The notes: generated from the sequence alone by a model not told the origin. DNA of 6,013 nt from Desulfatirhabdium butyrativorans (GCA_022736535.1 DZCT01000318.1:1-6013); one strand, 5' to 3'; counted from the first letter of the stretch, positions 1 to 5,994 are shown. Numbers and translations: made by a program.

Positions 1-2150
1 TCGCCAACAATATTGAGCGAAATTCCCTTCTGACCCTGTTTGAAATGCGCGGTTACGTCTTCGACAATGGAGATGAAAGCTATCTTAAAAAAAGCAAAGA
101 TTACCTTGCAGAAGTAAAAAACAATATGGCTGAAGCCCGAAAGCTGGGGGAGAGTCATCCCGAACTTGCAATTCTGCGGGAGGAAATCGGAGAGGCTGAA
201 AAAGCAGTACAGGAATATGAAGCGGCTGCCGATAAAACCGTTCAGGTGAAAAATACAATCAGCGGGGATTTGAAAACGCTTGATGCTGCCGCTATAAGTT
301 ACATGGAAAATGCCCAGGAGTTTTTGCGGAATCAGTATGCTTCTATGAAAGAACAAATCAATGCTGACGCTGATAAATCCATCCTCTCGGAGCGGTTGGA
401 AAAGATTCGGATAGTCGAGGACATTGTGACGGTCGGCAATATGATCCGGGTCATGAATTTCAAATCACAAGCCCTTGATAATTCTAAGTTTATGCAGGAA
501 GGACTCGCCTATTTCGCCAGAATTGAAGAATACATCGCGACAATTCGTCCCATAACCCAAAAAGACGAAAACATCAAACATATTGATAATGTGAAAGCCG
601 CAGCCGAGGCATACAGGAAGGCAATGAGCGATGTTTTGAAAAACCGGATCGATCTGCTGGAACTTAATCGAAATCGGATTGCTGCTGCCAATAAAGTGCT
701 TGATATTGCAAAGAAAACATCCGTATCCGCTATGAAGCAGATGATAAATGTGACAGGCGATGCGGTTGCTTCGCTCTCACGGGCTTTGACAGCTCTTATC
801 ATCGGCTTTGTCTGTGTGATGCTGATTGCAACGGGGCTGGCGCTTCTGATGACGCTTCCGATGAAGAAAGCAGTTGCAAAATTCTCTTATTTTACAGCAA
901 AATTCGGTAAGGGAGACCTCAGCACAAAAATTGATATTACCGGCGGAGATGAACTCGGGCAGATGGCAGATGACCTGAACCGGGCAGTCGCGGATCTCAG
1001 CAATATCATGCAGGAACTTTCAGACACCACCAACACGCTTTCCGGTTCTTCCGAAGAATTGTCAGCAGTTTCCGAACAGATGGCATCATCTGCCGAAGAA
1101 ATGAATTCACAGGTAGGCATGGTGGCGGCGGCTACCGAACAGATAAATATGAGCGTGGATCTGGTGGCGGCAGCGGTGGAGCAGTCAGGAAATTCACTCT
1201 CAGAAGTTGCCGGAATAGCCGAACATATCTCCTCTGTTTTTAAAAATGTCGCGGACTTGGGAAAAAAGACATCTGACCATGTGACAGGCATCGCAAAATC
1301 TTCTGAAAACATATCCGTACAGATCAACACGGTGGCATCTGCATCGGAACAAATGACATCTTCATTAAACGAAGTGGCGAAACATACGGCTCAGGCGAGC
1401 CGCATTTCACAGGATGCAAGCCGGCGCACCGAAGACATCAATACCCGGATGAATACGCTGGTGGCATCATCCAAGCGGATCGGCAGAATTGTGGAAATGA
1501 TTAAAGACATCGCGGATCAGACCAATATGCTCGCGCTCAACGCCACGATTGAAGCCGCAGGCGCGGGAGATGCGGGCAGAGGATTTGCGGTGGTGGCTGG
1601 CGAGATAAAAGAGCTGGCAAAACAGTCTGCGGAAGCGACCGATGAAATTTCAGATCAGATAACAGAAATTCAGACTTCCACCAATGATGTGGTTCAGTCT
1701 GTCGGAGAAATCAGCAAAGTGATTGTCGAACTTGCCGATATTAATGAGATGATCGCCGCATCCGCGGAAGAGCAGACCGCTACGGCAAGCGAAATATCAA
1801 AATCTGTCGCCTCAACTGCCGCAACGGTGAAGCATGTTGCCGCCAGCGCGGGTGAATCTGCGGAATTGGTTGAGAATATTGCCGGAACCACACAGGAGAC
1901 ATCGAAAACCGTTACAGATATGGCAAAGGATATTGACGAACTGCTGAACGGCGTGAGAGAAGTTGTCCGCTCTTCCAAAGAGGCTTCAAAAGGCGTGAAT
2001 GAAGTTTCCCAAAATATTCAGGCGATCAGTATTGCATCCAAACAGACAGCCCTCGGCGCCTCACAGACCAGCGAAGCCTCAGGAAATTTGGCAGAAATGG
2101 CATCAGGGCTTGCGAAAATCGTAGGCAGATTTAAGTTGACAGAAAGGTGA
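1..2150 (+). CDS. Methyl-accepting chemotaxis protein, 5' partial (helical periplasmic domain + HAMP + signalling domain)
   Basis: Transmembrane chemoreceptor that relays periplasmic signals to a CheA/CheW complex. The frame is open from the first complete codon at nt 3 (reading ANNIERNSLLTLFEM before the Met at 45), so the gene begins upstream and 45 is not its start. Visible parts: an all-helical periplasmic region to about nt 780, resembling the helical bimodular (HBM) sensor type; a second transmembrane helix at about 783-860 ending at a Pro; a HAMP domain at about 855-1015 with its DELG motif at 948-959; then the coiled-coil signalling hairpin with the conserved tip IADQTNMLALNATIEAA at 1509-1559. 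The tip reads AGAGDAGRG, with Gly where many receptors have Arg. Good matches to the methylation consensus lie at the Glu-Gln pair 1347-1352 and the Glu-Glu pair 1767-1772. The C-terminus ends RFKLTER, without an NWETF-type CheR tether. TM1 and perhaps the first periplasmic turns are missing. Receptor identity is near certain; the HBM call is moderate and the ligand unknown. Confidence 0.97.
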   Translation, partial: ANNIERNSLLTLFEMRGYVFDNGDESYLKKSKDYLAEVKNNMAEARKLGESHPELAILREEIGEAEKAVQEYEAAADKTVQVKNTISGDLKTLDAAAISYMENAQEFLRNQYASMKEQINADADKSILSERLEKIRIVEDIVTVGNMIRVMNFKSQALDNSKFMQEGLAYFARIEEYIATIRPITQKDENIKHIDNVKAAAEAYRKAMSDVLKNRIDLLELNRNRIAAANKVLDIAKKTSVSAMKQMINVTGDAVASLSRALTALIIGFVCVMLIATGLALLMTLPMKKAVAKFSYFTAKFGKGDLSTKIDITGGDELGQMADDLNRAVADLSNIMQELSDTTNTLSGSSEELSAVSEQMASSAEEMNSQVGMVAAATEQINMSVDLVAAAVEQSGNSLSEVAGIAEHISSVFKNVADLGKKTSDHVTGIAKSSENISVQINTVASASEQMTSSLNEVAKHTAQASRISQDASRRTEDINTRMNTLVASSKRIGRIVEMIKDIADQTNMLALNATIEAAGAGDAGRGFAVVAGEIKELAKQSAEATDEISDQITEIQTSTNDVVQSVGEISKVIVELADINEMIAASAEEQTATASEISKSVASTAATVKHVAASAGESAELVENIAGTTQETSKTVTDMAKDIDELLNGVREVVRSSKEASKGVNEVSQNIQAISIASKQTALGASQTSEASGNLAEMASGLAKIVGRFKLTER

Positions 2151-2205
2151 GGGGTCAGAGGTAAGAGGTGAGCGACCCCTCACCCCTCACCCCTAACCTC
2201 TGACC
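2146..2205. repeat. Imperfect palindrome with heptamer repeats between the receptor gene and cheB
   Basis: Arms 2153-2172 and 2186-2205 pair at 18 of 20 positions around a 13-nt loop. An alternative perfect 10-bp pairing exists between 2146-2155, which overlaps the receptor stop codon, and 2175-2184. The right side contains three tandem heptamers, ACCCCTC, ACCCCTC and ACCCCTA, at 2175-2195. No T-tract follows, so it is not a typical intrinsic terminator. It resembles the dispersed repetitive palindromes and short tandem heptanucleotide repeats known from several bacterial genomes. The arms and repeats are seen directly; membership of a dispersed family is inferred. Confidence 0.8.
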
Positions 2206-2210
2206 TTATT

Positions 2211-2216
2211 AAGGGA
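2211..2216 (+). promoter_or_regulatory. Shine-Dalgarno site for cheB (GTG start)
   Basis: AAGGGA lies 7 nt before the GTG at 2224. The next residues (EKDIKILVVDD) are the normal beginning of a CheB receiver domain, so this site supports the GTG start. It sits only 5 nt after the palindrome at 2153-2205. Confidence 0.7.
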
Positions 2217-2223
2217 ATATACG

Positions 2224-3471
2224 GTGGAGAAAGACATCAAAATACTTGTAGTGGATGATACGGTCGCTTACAGACAGATATTGTCAAGAATTGTATCCGG
2301 TTTTGAAAATGTTGAAGTCATCGGCGTCGCACCCAACGGAAAAATCGCACTGTCAAAAATCGAACTGAACCCGCCGGATGTCGTGCTTCTGGATGTGTTT
2401 ATGCCGGTAATGGACGGACTGGAGACATTGGAGCGGATCCGGCGGCAGTATCCGAATATTGACGTTATCATGTTAAGCGGCGTGGATCAGGAAAATGCCA
2501 ATCTGACCATGAAAGCGCTGGGAGCCGGCGCGCTGGATTTTATCCCCAAACCCAAGGGCGACTCTCCTGAAGAAAATGCCGCGGAACTGAGAGCCGCGCT
2601 GTCACGCCTGATCCTGATGGCAAGGACTCGCAAATATTCACGACAGGCGCGGAAAATTTACAGCGGAACTTTGCCGAACAAAATCATGCTGCCGACGCTC
2701 CCCTCCCCTCCGCCGGATGCGGTTCAGACCGCATCCCCGGAGACGGCGCCGGCGCTGCCGAAATATAATTTTGACGCGCCGCCGGCAAAAGGTGGGCAGC
2801 AAGCTGCCCACCCTACAAAAAATGATACGAAAGATGTATTGAAAAAAAACGGATTTGAAGAAAAACGCTTTATCCGGAGGGCAGCAAAAATTGATGCCGT
2901 CGTTATCGGCGTATCAACCGGCGGACCCGGCGCGCTTCAGGAAATTATTCCCAAATTAGATGCAGATTTCCCGGTCCCCATCCTTGCGGTACAGCACATG
3001 CCGCCCATGTTTACCGCTTCGCTGGCAGACCGGCTCCGCAACCTGTCAAAGATCAGCGTGATTGAGGCAAAAGAGGGAAATGTTATAGAAAAAGGCGTCA
3101 TGTATATTGCGCCCGGGGGCAGACATACGGTTGTAAAAAGGGACAGATTCAGCAATAAAATTATCGGTCTGATAGATTCGCCGCCGGTGAACAGTTGCCG
3201 CCCCTCTGTGGATGTTCTTTTTCTCTCAGCAGCAATGGTCTATAAAGGAAATGTGCTGGCAGTCATTCTGACCGGCATGGGAAATGACGGGCTTTCAGGC
3301 ACGGCAGCGCTTCGCAGGGAAGGCGCCTTTGTGATGGTGCAGGATGAAAAAAGCAGCGTGATATGGGGAATGCCGGGCAGCGTCGTTGAAGCGCAACTGG
3401 CAGATGAGATTGTTCCTTTAGACAGAATTGCCGCCAGAATAACGCAGATTGTAAGGGGAGGACAGGCTTGA
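2224..3471 (+). CDS. cheB: Chemotaxis response regulator protein-glutamate methylesterase CheB
   Basis: CheB hydrolyses glutamyl methyl esters on chemoreceptors, and usually deamidates receptor glutamines, in the cytoplasm. It is activated by phosphorylation from CheA. The 415-residue protein has an N-terminal receiver domain (about 4-125) with acidic D11/D12, phosphoacceptor D57 in LLDVFMPVMDG, S85 and K109. A C-terminal methylesterase domain (about 224-412) carries the expected catalytic Ser231 (GVSTGG), His258 (QHMPP) and Asp355 (TGMGNDG), plus the NSCRPSVDVLF and IWGMP motifs. The linker, about residues 126-223, is long and rich in Pro and Ala; its coding DNA contains two perfect palindromes, at 2715-2736 and 2791-2812. 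The start is GTG with AAGGGA 7 nt upstream. Its stop overlaps the cheR start by one base, indicating translational coupling. All key residues are present, so it is expected to be active. Confidence 0.98.
   Translation: MEKDIKILVVDDTVAYRQILSRIVSGFENVEVIGVAPNGKIALSKIELNPPDVVLLDVFMPVMDGLETLERIRRQYPNIDVIMLSGVDQENANLTMKALGAGALDFIPKPKGDSPEENAAELRAALSRLILMARTRKYSRQARKIYSGTLPNKIMLPTLPSPPPDAVQTASPETAPALPKYNFDAPPAKGGQQAAHPTKNDTKDVLKKNGFEEKRFIRRAAKIDAVVIGVSTGGPGALQEIIPKLDADFPVPILAVQHMPPMFTASLADRLRNLSKISVIEAKEGNVIEKGVMYIAPGGRHTVVKRDRFSNKIIGLIDSPPVNSCRPSVDVLFLSAAMVYKGNVLAVILTGMGNDGLSGTAALRREGAFVMVQDEKSSVIWGMPGSVVEAQLADEIVPLDRIAARITQIVRGGQA
2715..2736. repeat. Perfect 9-bp palindrome inside the cheB linker (first)
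   Basis: GGATGCGGT at 2715-2723 pairs perfectly with ACCGCATCC at 2728-2736 around a TCAG tetraloop. It lies in a GC-rich stretch encoding the Pro/Ala-rich CheB linker and reads in frame. It resembles REP-type palindromes that occur dispersed between genes. The palindrome is seen directly; the REP assignment is inferred. Confidence 0.65.
2791..2812. repeat. Perfect 10-bp palindrome inside the cheB linker (second), REP-like
   Basis: GGTGGGCAGC at 2791-2800 and GCTGCCCACC at 2803-2812 are perfect reverse complements separated by AA, followed by CTACAAAA. GGTGGGCA...TGCCCACCCTAC palindromes are, from general knowledge, a common dispersed repeat type in several bacterial phyla. Here it is translated as GGQQAAHPT (residues 190-198) in the linker and does not disturb the reading frame. 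Confidence 0.75.
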
Positions 3472-3473
3472 TG
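3454..3473 (+). promoter_or_regulatory. cheR Shine-Dalgarno and TGATG coupling site
   Basis: AGGGGAGG at 3454-3461 precedes the ATG at 3471 by 9 nt. That ATG shares its A with the cheB TGA at 3469-3471. A TTG at 3468 directly before it is in frame but less likely to be used. The arrangement predicts re-initiation and balanced CheB and CheR synthesis. Confidence 0.75.
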
Positions 3474-4334
3474 GTGTTCAAAATCACGGAACCGGAGTAT
3501 ATCCTCATGAAAAAATATATAGAGGAACACTGCGGCATTCATTTAGAAAAAGACAAGGAATATTTAATAGAATCAAGACTTTCTGATCTTCTTGCTGAAA
3601 CCGGCTGCAAATCGTTTCAGGAATTTCATTTCAAAGCGCGCACAGAACGCAGCGGCGAGTTGAGGGACCGCATTGTGGATGCCATGACGACCAATGAAAC
3701 GTCCTGGTTTCGTGATAAAAACACTTGGGAATATCTCAAGGATATTGCAGTTCCGGTACTGCTGAATCGGGCTTCGTCATCTCTGAGCATCGGCGCAAGA
3801 ACAAGCGTCTGGTCTGCGGCAGCTTCGACAGGACAAGAAATTTACTCCCTGATGATGCTTTTAGATGAAGCGTCAAAAGAACGGGGACTGCCCCTGCTTT
3901 TGGATAAAATAGAAGTTCTGGCAACAGATATTTCTGTCTCCGCGCTCAATGCCGCAGTCGCCGCCCGCTATGATTCGATTGCCATGAGCCGGGGACTGCC
4001 CGATGAGAAAAAAGAGAAATATTTTACGAAACAGGGCAACTCATGGCAGTTTGATCCGGGACTTAAAAACCGGGTTCAGTTTAAAAAATTCAATCTGCAA
4101 GATACGTTTCTGTTTAACTGTGATTTTGATCTGATTCTGTGCAGATATGTTTCCATTTATTTTTCAGATACATTCAAACGGGAACTCTTTATGAAGATGG
4201 CAAAAGTCTTAAAACCCGGCGGGATTCTGATTCTCGGCGCCACAGAATCATTGAGAGAATTTTCAAACGATTTTGAAATTTCTTATTATAAAAACAGTGT
4301 AATCAATACAAAGAAACTGAATTTGAAACGATGA
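3471..4334 (+). CDS. cheR: Chemotaxis protein methyltransferase CheR
   Basis: CheR transfers methyl groups from S-adenosylmethionine to receptor glutamates in the cytoplasm and opposes CheB. From the ATG at 3471 it has 287 residues, normal for the family. The N-terminal helical domain (about 1-70) leads into TTNETSWFRD (residues 73-82). The SAM-binding fold carries WSAAASTGQE (114-123), ATDIS (151-155), FNLQD and a C-terminal LKPGGILILGATESL. One departure stands out: the usual CRN-V-x-IYF motif reads CRYVSIYF, with Tyr226 where an Asn contacting the cofactor is normally found. All other recognisable motifs are intact. The gene is coupled to cheB by a one-base overlap and is followed closely by a very long palindrome. 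CheR identity is secure; the effect of Tyr226 on activity cannot be judged from sequence. Confidence 0.97.
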   Translation: MVFKITEPEYILMKKYIEEHCGIHLEKDKEYLIESRLSDLLAETGCKSFQEFHFKARTERSGELRDRIVDAMTTNETSWFRDKNTWEYLKDIAVPVLLNRASSSLSIGARTSVWSAAASTGQEIYSLMMLLDEASKERGLPLLLDKIEVLATDISVSALNAAVAARYDSIAMSRGLPDEKKEKYFTKQGNSWQFDPGLKNRVQFKKFNLQDTFLFNCDFDLILCRYVSIYFSDTFKRELFMKMAKVLKPGGILILGATESLREFSNDFEISYYKNSVINTKKLNLKR

Positions 4335-4343
4335 AACACGGAC

Positions 4344-4454
4344 ATATACTGATCCGATTTTGCTTTTTTTTTGCCGCAGACGGACACAGACGGACACAGA
4401 CAGCTGTCCGTCTGTGTCCGTCTGCGGCAAAAAACCAAAATTGGATCAGTATAT
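4344..4454. repeat. Very long palindrome (~111 bp) with tandem decamers
   Basis: A perfect 30-bp stem pairs 4367-4396 with 4405-4434 across an 8-nt loop; its core is GCCGCAGACGGACACAGACG and its reverse complement. The left arm holds two exact tandem copies of CGGACACAGA (4381-4400). Outside the stem, the T-run at 4364-4372 faces the A-run at 4429-4434. The ends ATATACTGATCC (4344-4355) and GGATCAGTATAT (4443-4454) are again perfect 12-bp inverted repeats. The stem is followed by A's rather than T's when read on either strand, so it is not a simple intrinsic terminator. It is most like a MITE/REP-style palindromic element or a stable RNA hairpin. Confidence 0.9.
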
Positions 4455-4462
4455 ATCAAACT

Positions 4463-4634
4463 TTATCGGAAATAAGCGATGATGTGATTTCATTCGGGGT
4501 CTCGCATCTGATCTCAGCCACGGCGCAAACAGATAACTTGCCGACGCTGAAGATTCCGCTTTATTTTTCTCTGCTTTTCTCTGCTTTTCTTTGCGGGCTT
4601 TGCGAGAAATAAAAGCGTCCTTGATTTCCGATAA
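4463..4634. repeat. Segment bounded by 11-bp inverted repeats, with an internal tandem decamer
   Basis: TTATCGGAAAT at 4463-4473 and ATTTCCGATAA at 4624-4634 are perfect inverted repeats enclosing about 150 bp. Inside lie two exact copies of CTGCTTTTCT (4571-4590), followed by TTTGCGGGCTTTGCG. No gene is visible. It could be a small non-autonomous element or a chance pairing; no target duplication is evident by eye. Confidence 0.5.
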
Positions 4635-4656
4635 GGTCTGTTAAGGATTTAAGAAA

Positions 4657-5139
4657 ATGAAAATAAAATCAGAACAGTTTGAAATGCAGACGCCCACCAC
4701 GCCGATTCTTTTTGTGGATGACGAACCTATGGCGCATGTTATCATCAGAAATCACCTCAAGGGCTGGAATCTGAAATCCGCCTATTCTGCGGAAGAGGCA
4801 TTGACAATCCTGAGCAGAGAATATATCCCCATTGTCGTAACAGATGTCAATATGCCCGGTATGGACGGCATCACATTTTTGCAGGAAATCAGAAAAACCC
4901 GGGGCATGATTCAGGTGGTGGTTGTGACCGCGTCCGACAGGATAGATGATCTGGTCAGCGCATTTGAAGCCGGTGCAACGGATTTTCTTCTCAAGCCTTT
5001 GGATAAAAAACTGATCGAAGAAGCTTTGAGAAATATCATGGCAAAACTCAGCCGATGGAAAGGAACAATGAAGGCATTGTATCAGAAGAGAAAAGCGGAA
5101 AACGCTCCTGAAAAAGTTTTTCCCTTAGATGAAGATTAA
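4657..5139 (+). CDS. Single-domain CheY-like response regulator
   Basis: A cytoplasmic receiver-domain protein of 160 residues that would accept phosphate from a histidine kinase such as the cluster's CheA. The receiver fold spans about residues 16-135: acidic pair D21/D22, phosphoacceptor D63 in VVTDVNMPGMDG, T91 in VVVTAS and K113 in LLKPLD, all as expected. About 15 extra residues precede it, and a charged C-terminal tail (about 136-160) follows the last receiver helix. No DNA-binding or enzymatic output domain is present. AAGGA at 4643-4647 lies 9 nt before the ATG and supports this start over the internal Met10. Its place after cheB-cheR fits chemotaxis output, a phosphate sink, or a separate adaptor. 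I give no symbol because motor-binding CheY cannot be told from other single-domain regulators here. Confidence 0.95.
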   Translation: MKIKSEQFEMQTPTTPILFVDDEPMAHVIIRNHLKGWNLKSAYSAEEALTILSREYIPIVVTDVNMPGMDGITFLQEIRKTRGMIQVVVVTASDRIDDLVSAFEAGATDFLLKPLDKKLIEEALRNIMAKLSRWKGTMKALYQKRKAENAPEKVFPLDED

Positions 5140-5163
5140 TTGTGTCCGCTGTAGAAAAACATA

Positions 5164-5268
5164 TTTCCCACAGAGTTCACAGAGGACGCACAGAGAACAC
5201 AGAGAATTATTTTTAAAACTCTCTGTGTTCTCTGTGGGCTTTTTTTTCTCTGTGATCTCTGTGGGAAA
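5164..5268. repeat. Long nested palindrome built from CACAGAG units
   Basis: The outer arms 5164-5184 and 5248-5268 match at 20 of 21 positions, including a perfect TTTCCCACAGAG / CTCTGTGGGAAA end. The inner arms 5189-5205 and 5220-5236 are a perfect 17-bp inverted repeat around a 14-nt AT-rich loop. CACAGAG recurs four times on the left, spaced about 9-11 nt. A further CTCTGCGGGG unit follows at 5269-5278. The design resembles the 4344-4454 element but with different sequence. CACAGAG-type repeats are familiar from intergenic regions of several repeat-rich bacteria, by recall rather than search. Confidence 0.88.
5189..5247 (+). terminator. Possible Rho-independent terminator formed by the inner hairpin
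   Basis: The perfect 17-bp stem 5189-5205/5220-5236 is followed by GGC and eight T's at 5240-5247, about 100 nt after the cheY-like stop. This looks like a terminator on the + strand, separating the chemotaxis genes from the downstream Cache gene. The stem is not very GC-rich and the 14-nt loop is long, so efficiency is uncertain. Confidence 0.5.
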
Positions 5269-5279
5269 CTCTGCGGGGA

Positions 5280-5348
5280 AAAACACCTCATCTGTAACAG
5301 CATGATAATAAATAATAATATTTTGAAAAATTTCAGAAAGGAGGAGTT
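5280..5348 (+). promoter_or_regulatory. AT-rich leader and strong Shine-Dalgarno of the Cache gene
   Basis: AGAAAGGAGG at 5335-5344 is a near-ideal ribosome site 4 nt before the ATG at 5349. The upstream stretch 5301-5334 is very AT-rich (GATAATAAATAATAATATT), and several TAATAAT-like hexamers could act as a -10 box. No convincing -35 partner is visible. The position after a likely terminator suggests an independent promoter, but its exact site is not resolved. Confidence 0.5.
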
Positions 5349-5939
5349 ATGAAAAAATTGGCGATGGTATGTTTGGCAGTGTTTACGCTCATGGGCTTTT
5401 TTGGCGATATTGCTGTTTCTCAGGACAGCAGCCTGAGCAAAGAAGAGGAATTGCTCGTAGAAAAAACCGTCAACACCGTGCTGGCGTCAAAAGTTCTCAA
5501 ACCGGAGGAAAAAAAGGAGATTGCCGAGATTGTCAGAAAACATCCGAAACTTGCTGTCGGTGCAGTGCAGATATGCGAAGCAGCGGCTGATATGTATGTG
5601 AAAAAAGGACAGGAAGCCACTTTTGCCGAAATCAACAATCCCGACGGCATATTCAGAAAAGGGGAAACTTACGGTTATTTCCTTAATCTTTCGGGGCTTA
5701 TTCTTGCACATCCCAACGAGGGACACAGGAATAAAAATGTAAAATTAGTCAAAGACCTGAACGGCAAGCTGTTTGTCATAGAATATCTCAAGGTCGGCGA
5801 ACAGGACGGCAGCGGATTTACCCGTTTTTTCTGGTCAAAGCTGAAGGAGAGCAAAGCTTATCCCAAGATTAATTATATCCTCCGCCTTCCCGCTCCCCAC
5901 AATGATATTGTGGTCTGCGCCGGGTTTCTTTTGGAATGA
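5349..5939 (+). CDS. Secreted protein with a single Cache (sCache_2-like) domain
   Basis: A 196-residue exported protein. Residues 1-24 form a Sec signal peptide (MKK, hydrophobic core LAMVCLAVFTLMGFFG), with a plausible cleavage after A22-V-S24; no lipobox is seen. Residues 27-85 are charged and helical. Residues about 85-196 resemble a small Cache domain: GYFLNLSGLILAHP, then KDLNGKLFVIEYLKV, GSGFTRFFW and a final NYILRLP...DIVVCAGFLLE. These follow the usual order of Cache landmarks (hydrophobic strand with HP, D-x-x-G-K, G-[WF]-x-x-[YF]-x-W, Y-x-x-x-x-P, terminal G-x-x). Such domains normally bind small ligands in the periplasmic part of receptors and kinases. Here there is no membrane anchor or cytoplasmic output, so it may be a soluble periplasmic sensing partner. 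A link with the nearby receptor is inference from position only. Confidence 0.85.
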   Translation: MKKLAMVCLAVFTLMGFFGDIAVSQDSSLSKEEELLVEKTVNTVLASKVLKPEEKKEIAEIVRKHPKLAVGAVQICEAAADMYVKKGQEATFAEINNPDGIFRKGETYGYFLNLSGLILAHPNEGHRNKNVKLVKDLNGKLFVIEYLKVGEQDGSGFTRFFWSKLKESKAYPKINYILRLPAPHNDIVVCAGFLLE

Positions 5940-5957
5940 AAACAGTCCCGGTCCGTA

Positions 5958-5990
5958 AAACGGTAGGGCGGGTTTACGCCCCCGCCGTCT
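5958..5990. repeat. GC-rich REP-like palindrome after the Cache gene
   Basis: GGCGGG at 5967-5972 pairs with CCCGCC at 5981-5986 around an 8-nt loop, within GGTAGGGCGGGTTTACGCCC and its flank. It starts about 27 nt after the Cache stop codon and is followed by the T-rich GTTCTTTTGCTTTTTT, so it could help end transcription. GTAGGGCGGG-type palindromes resemble known dispersed repeats. The short perfect stem makes this tentative. Confidence 0.55.
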
Positions 5991-5994
5991 GTTC

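Larger units (their letters stand above)
4335..4656. other. 322-bp non-coding gap between cheR and the cheY-like gene, filled with repeats
   Basis: The gap holds a palindrome of about 111 bp (4344-4454), then a segment bounded by 11-bp inverted repeats (4463-4634), then the Shine-Dalgarno AAGGA at 4643-4647 for the next gene. An open frame of 93 codons (4331-4612) crosses it. That frame is composed mostly of repeat sequence, has no ribosome site and ends in low-complexity FSLLFSAFLCGLC, so I do not treat it as a gene. No clear promoter is visible. Confidence 0.75.

Noticed and set aside
45..47. Met at 45 as the true start of the receptor
   Set aside because: The frame is open to the window edge with receptor-like residues before it, and the first transmembrane helix needed by such receptors would be missing.
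887..1330. Long minus-strand open frames opposite the receptor (887-1330, 1694-1978, 509-802)
   Set aside because: They mirror the coding sequence of a well-supported receptor gene, are rich in Ser/Ala from complementary codons, and have no recognisable domains.
3240..3542. Minus-strand frames across the cheB-cheR junction
   Set aside because: Both real genes there have complete catalytic motifs and normal lengths; the antisense frames have no domain features.
4344..4454. The large palindrome as a Rho-independent terminator
   Set aside because: The T-run precedes the stem and an A-run follows it on both strands, so no U-tract would be released after the hairpin.
4331..4612. A 93-codon open frame whose ATG overlaps the cheR stop (ATGA)
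   Set aside because: Its first third is the large palindrome and its end is a low-complexity tandem decamer. It lacks a Shine-Dalgarno, and the peptide shows no recognisable domain. The ATGA overlap is likely chance.
5164..5268. A CRISPR array in the CACAGAG repeats
   Set aside because: The units are 7-11 nt, immediately adjacent and mirrored, with no unique spacers of the usual length and no cas genes nearby.
5369..5590. A +-strand 73-codon frame inside the Cache gene
   Set aside because: It is out of frame with a protein that has a clear signal peptide and a strong ribosome site, and the alternative product has no recognisable features.
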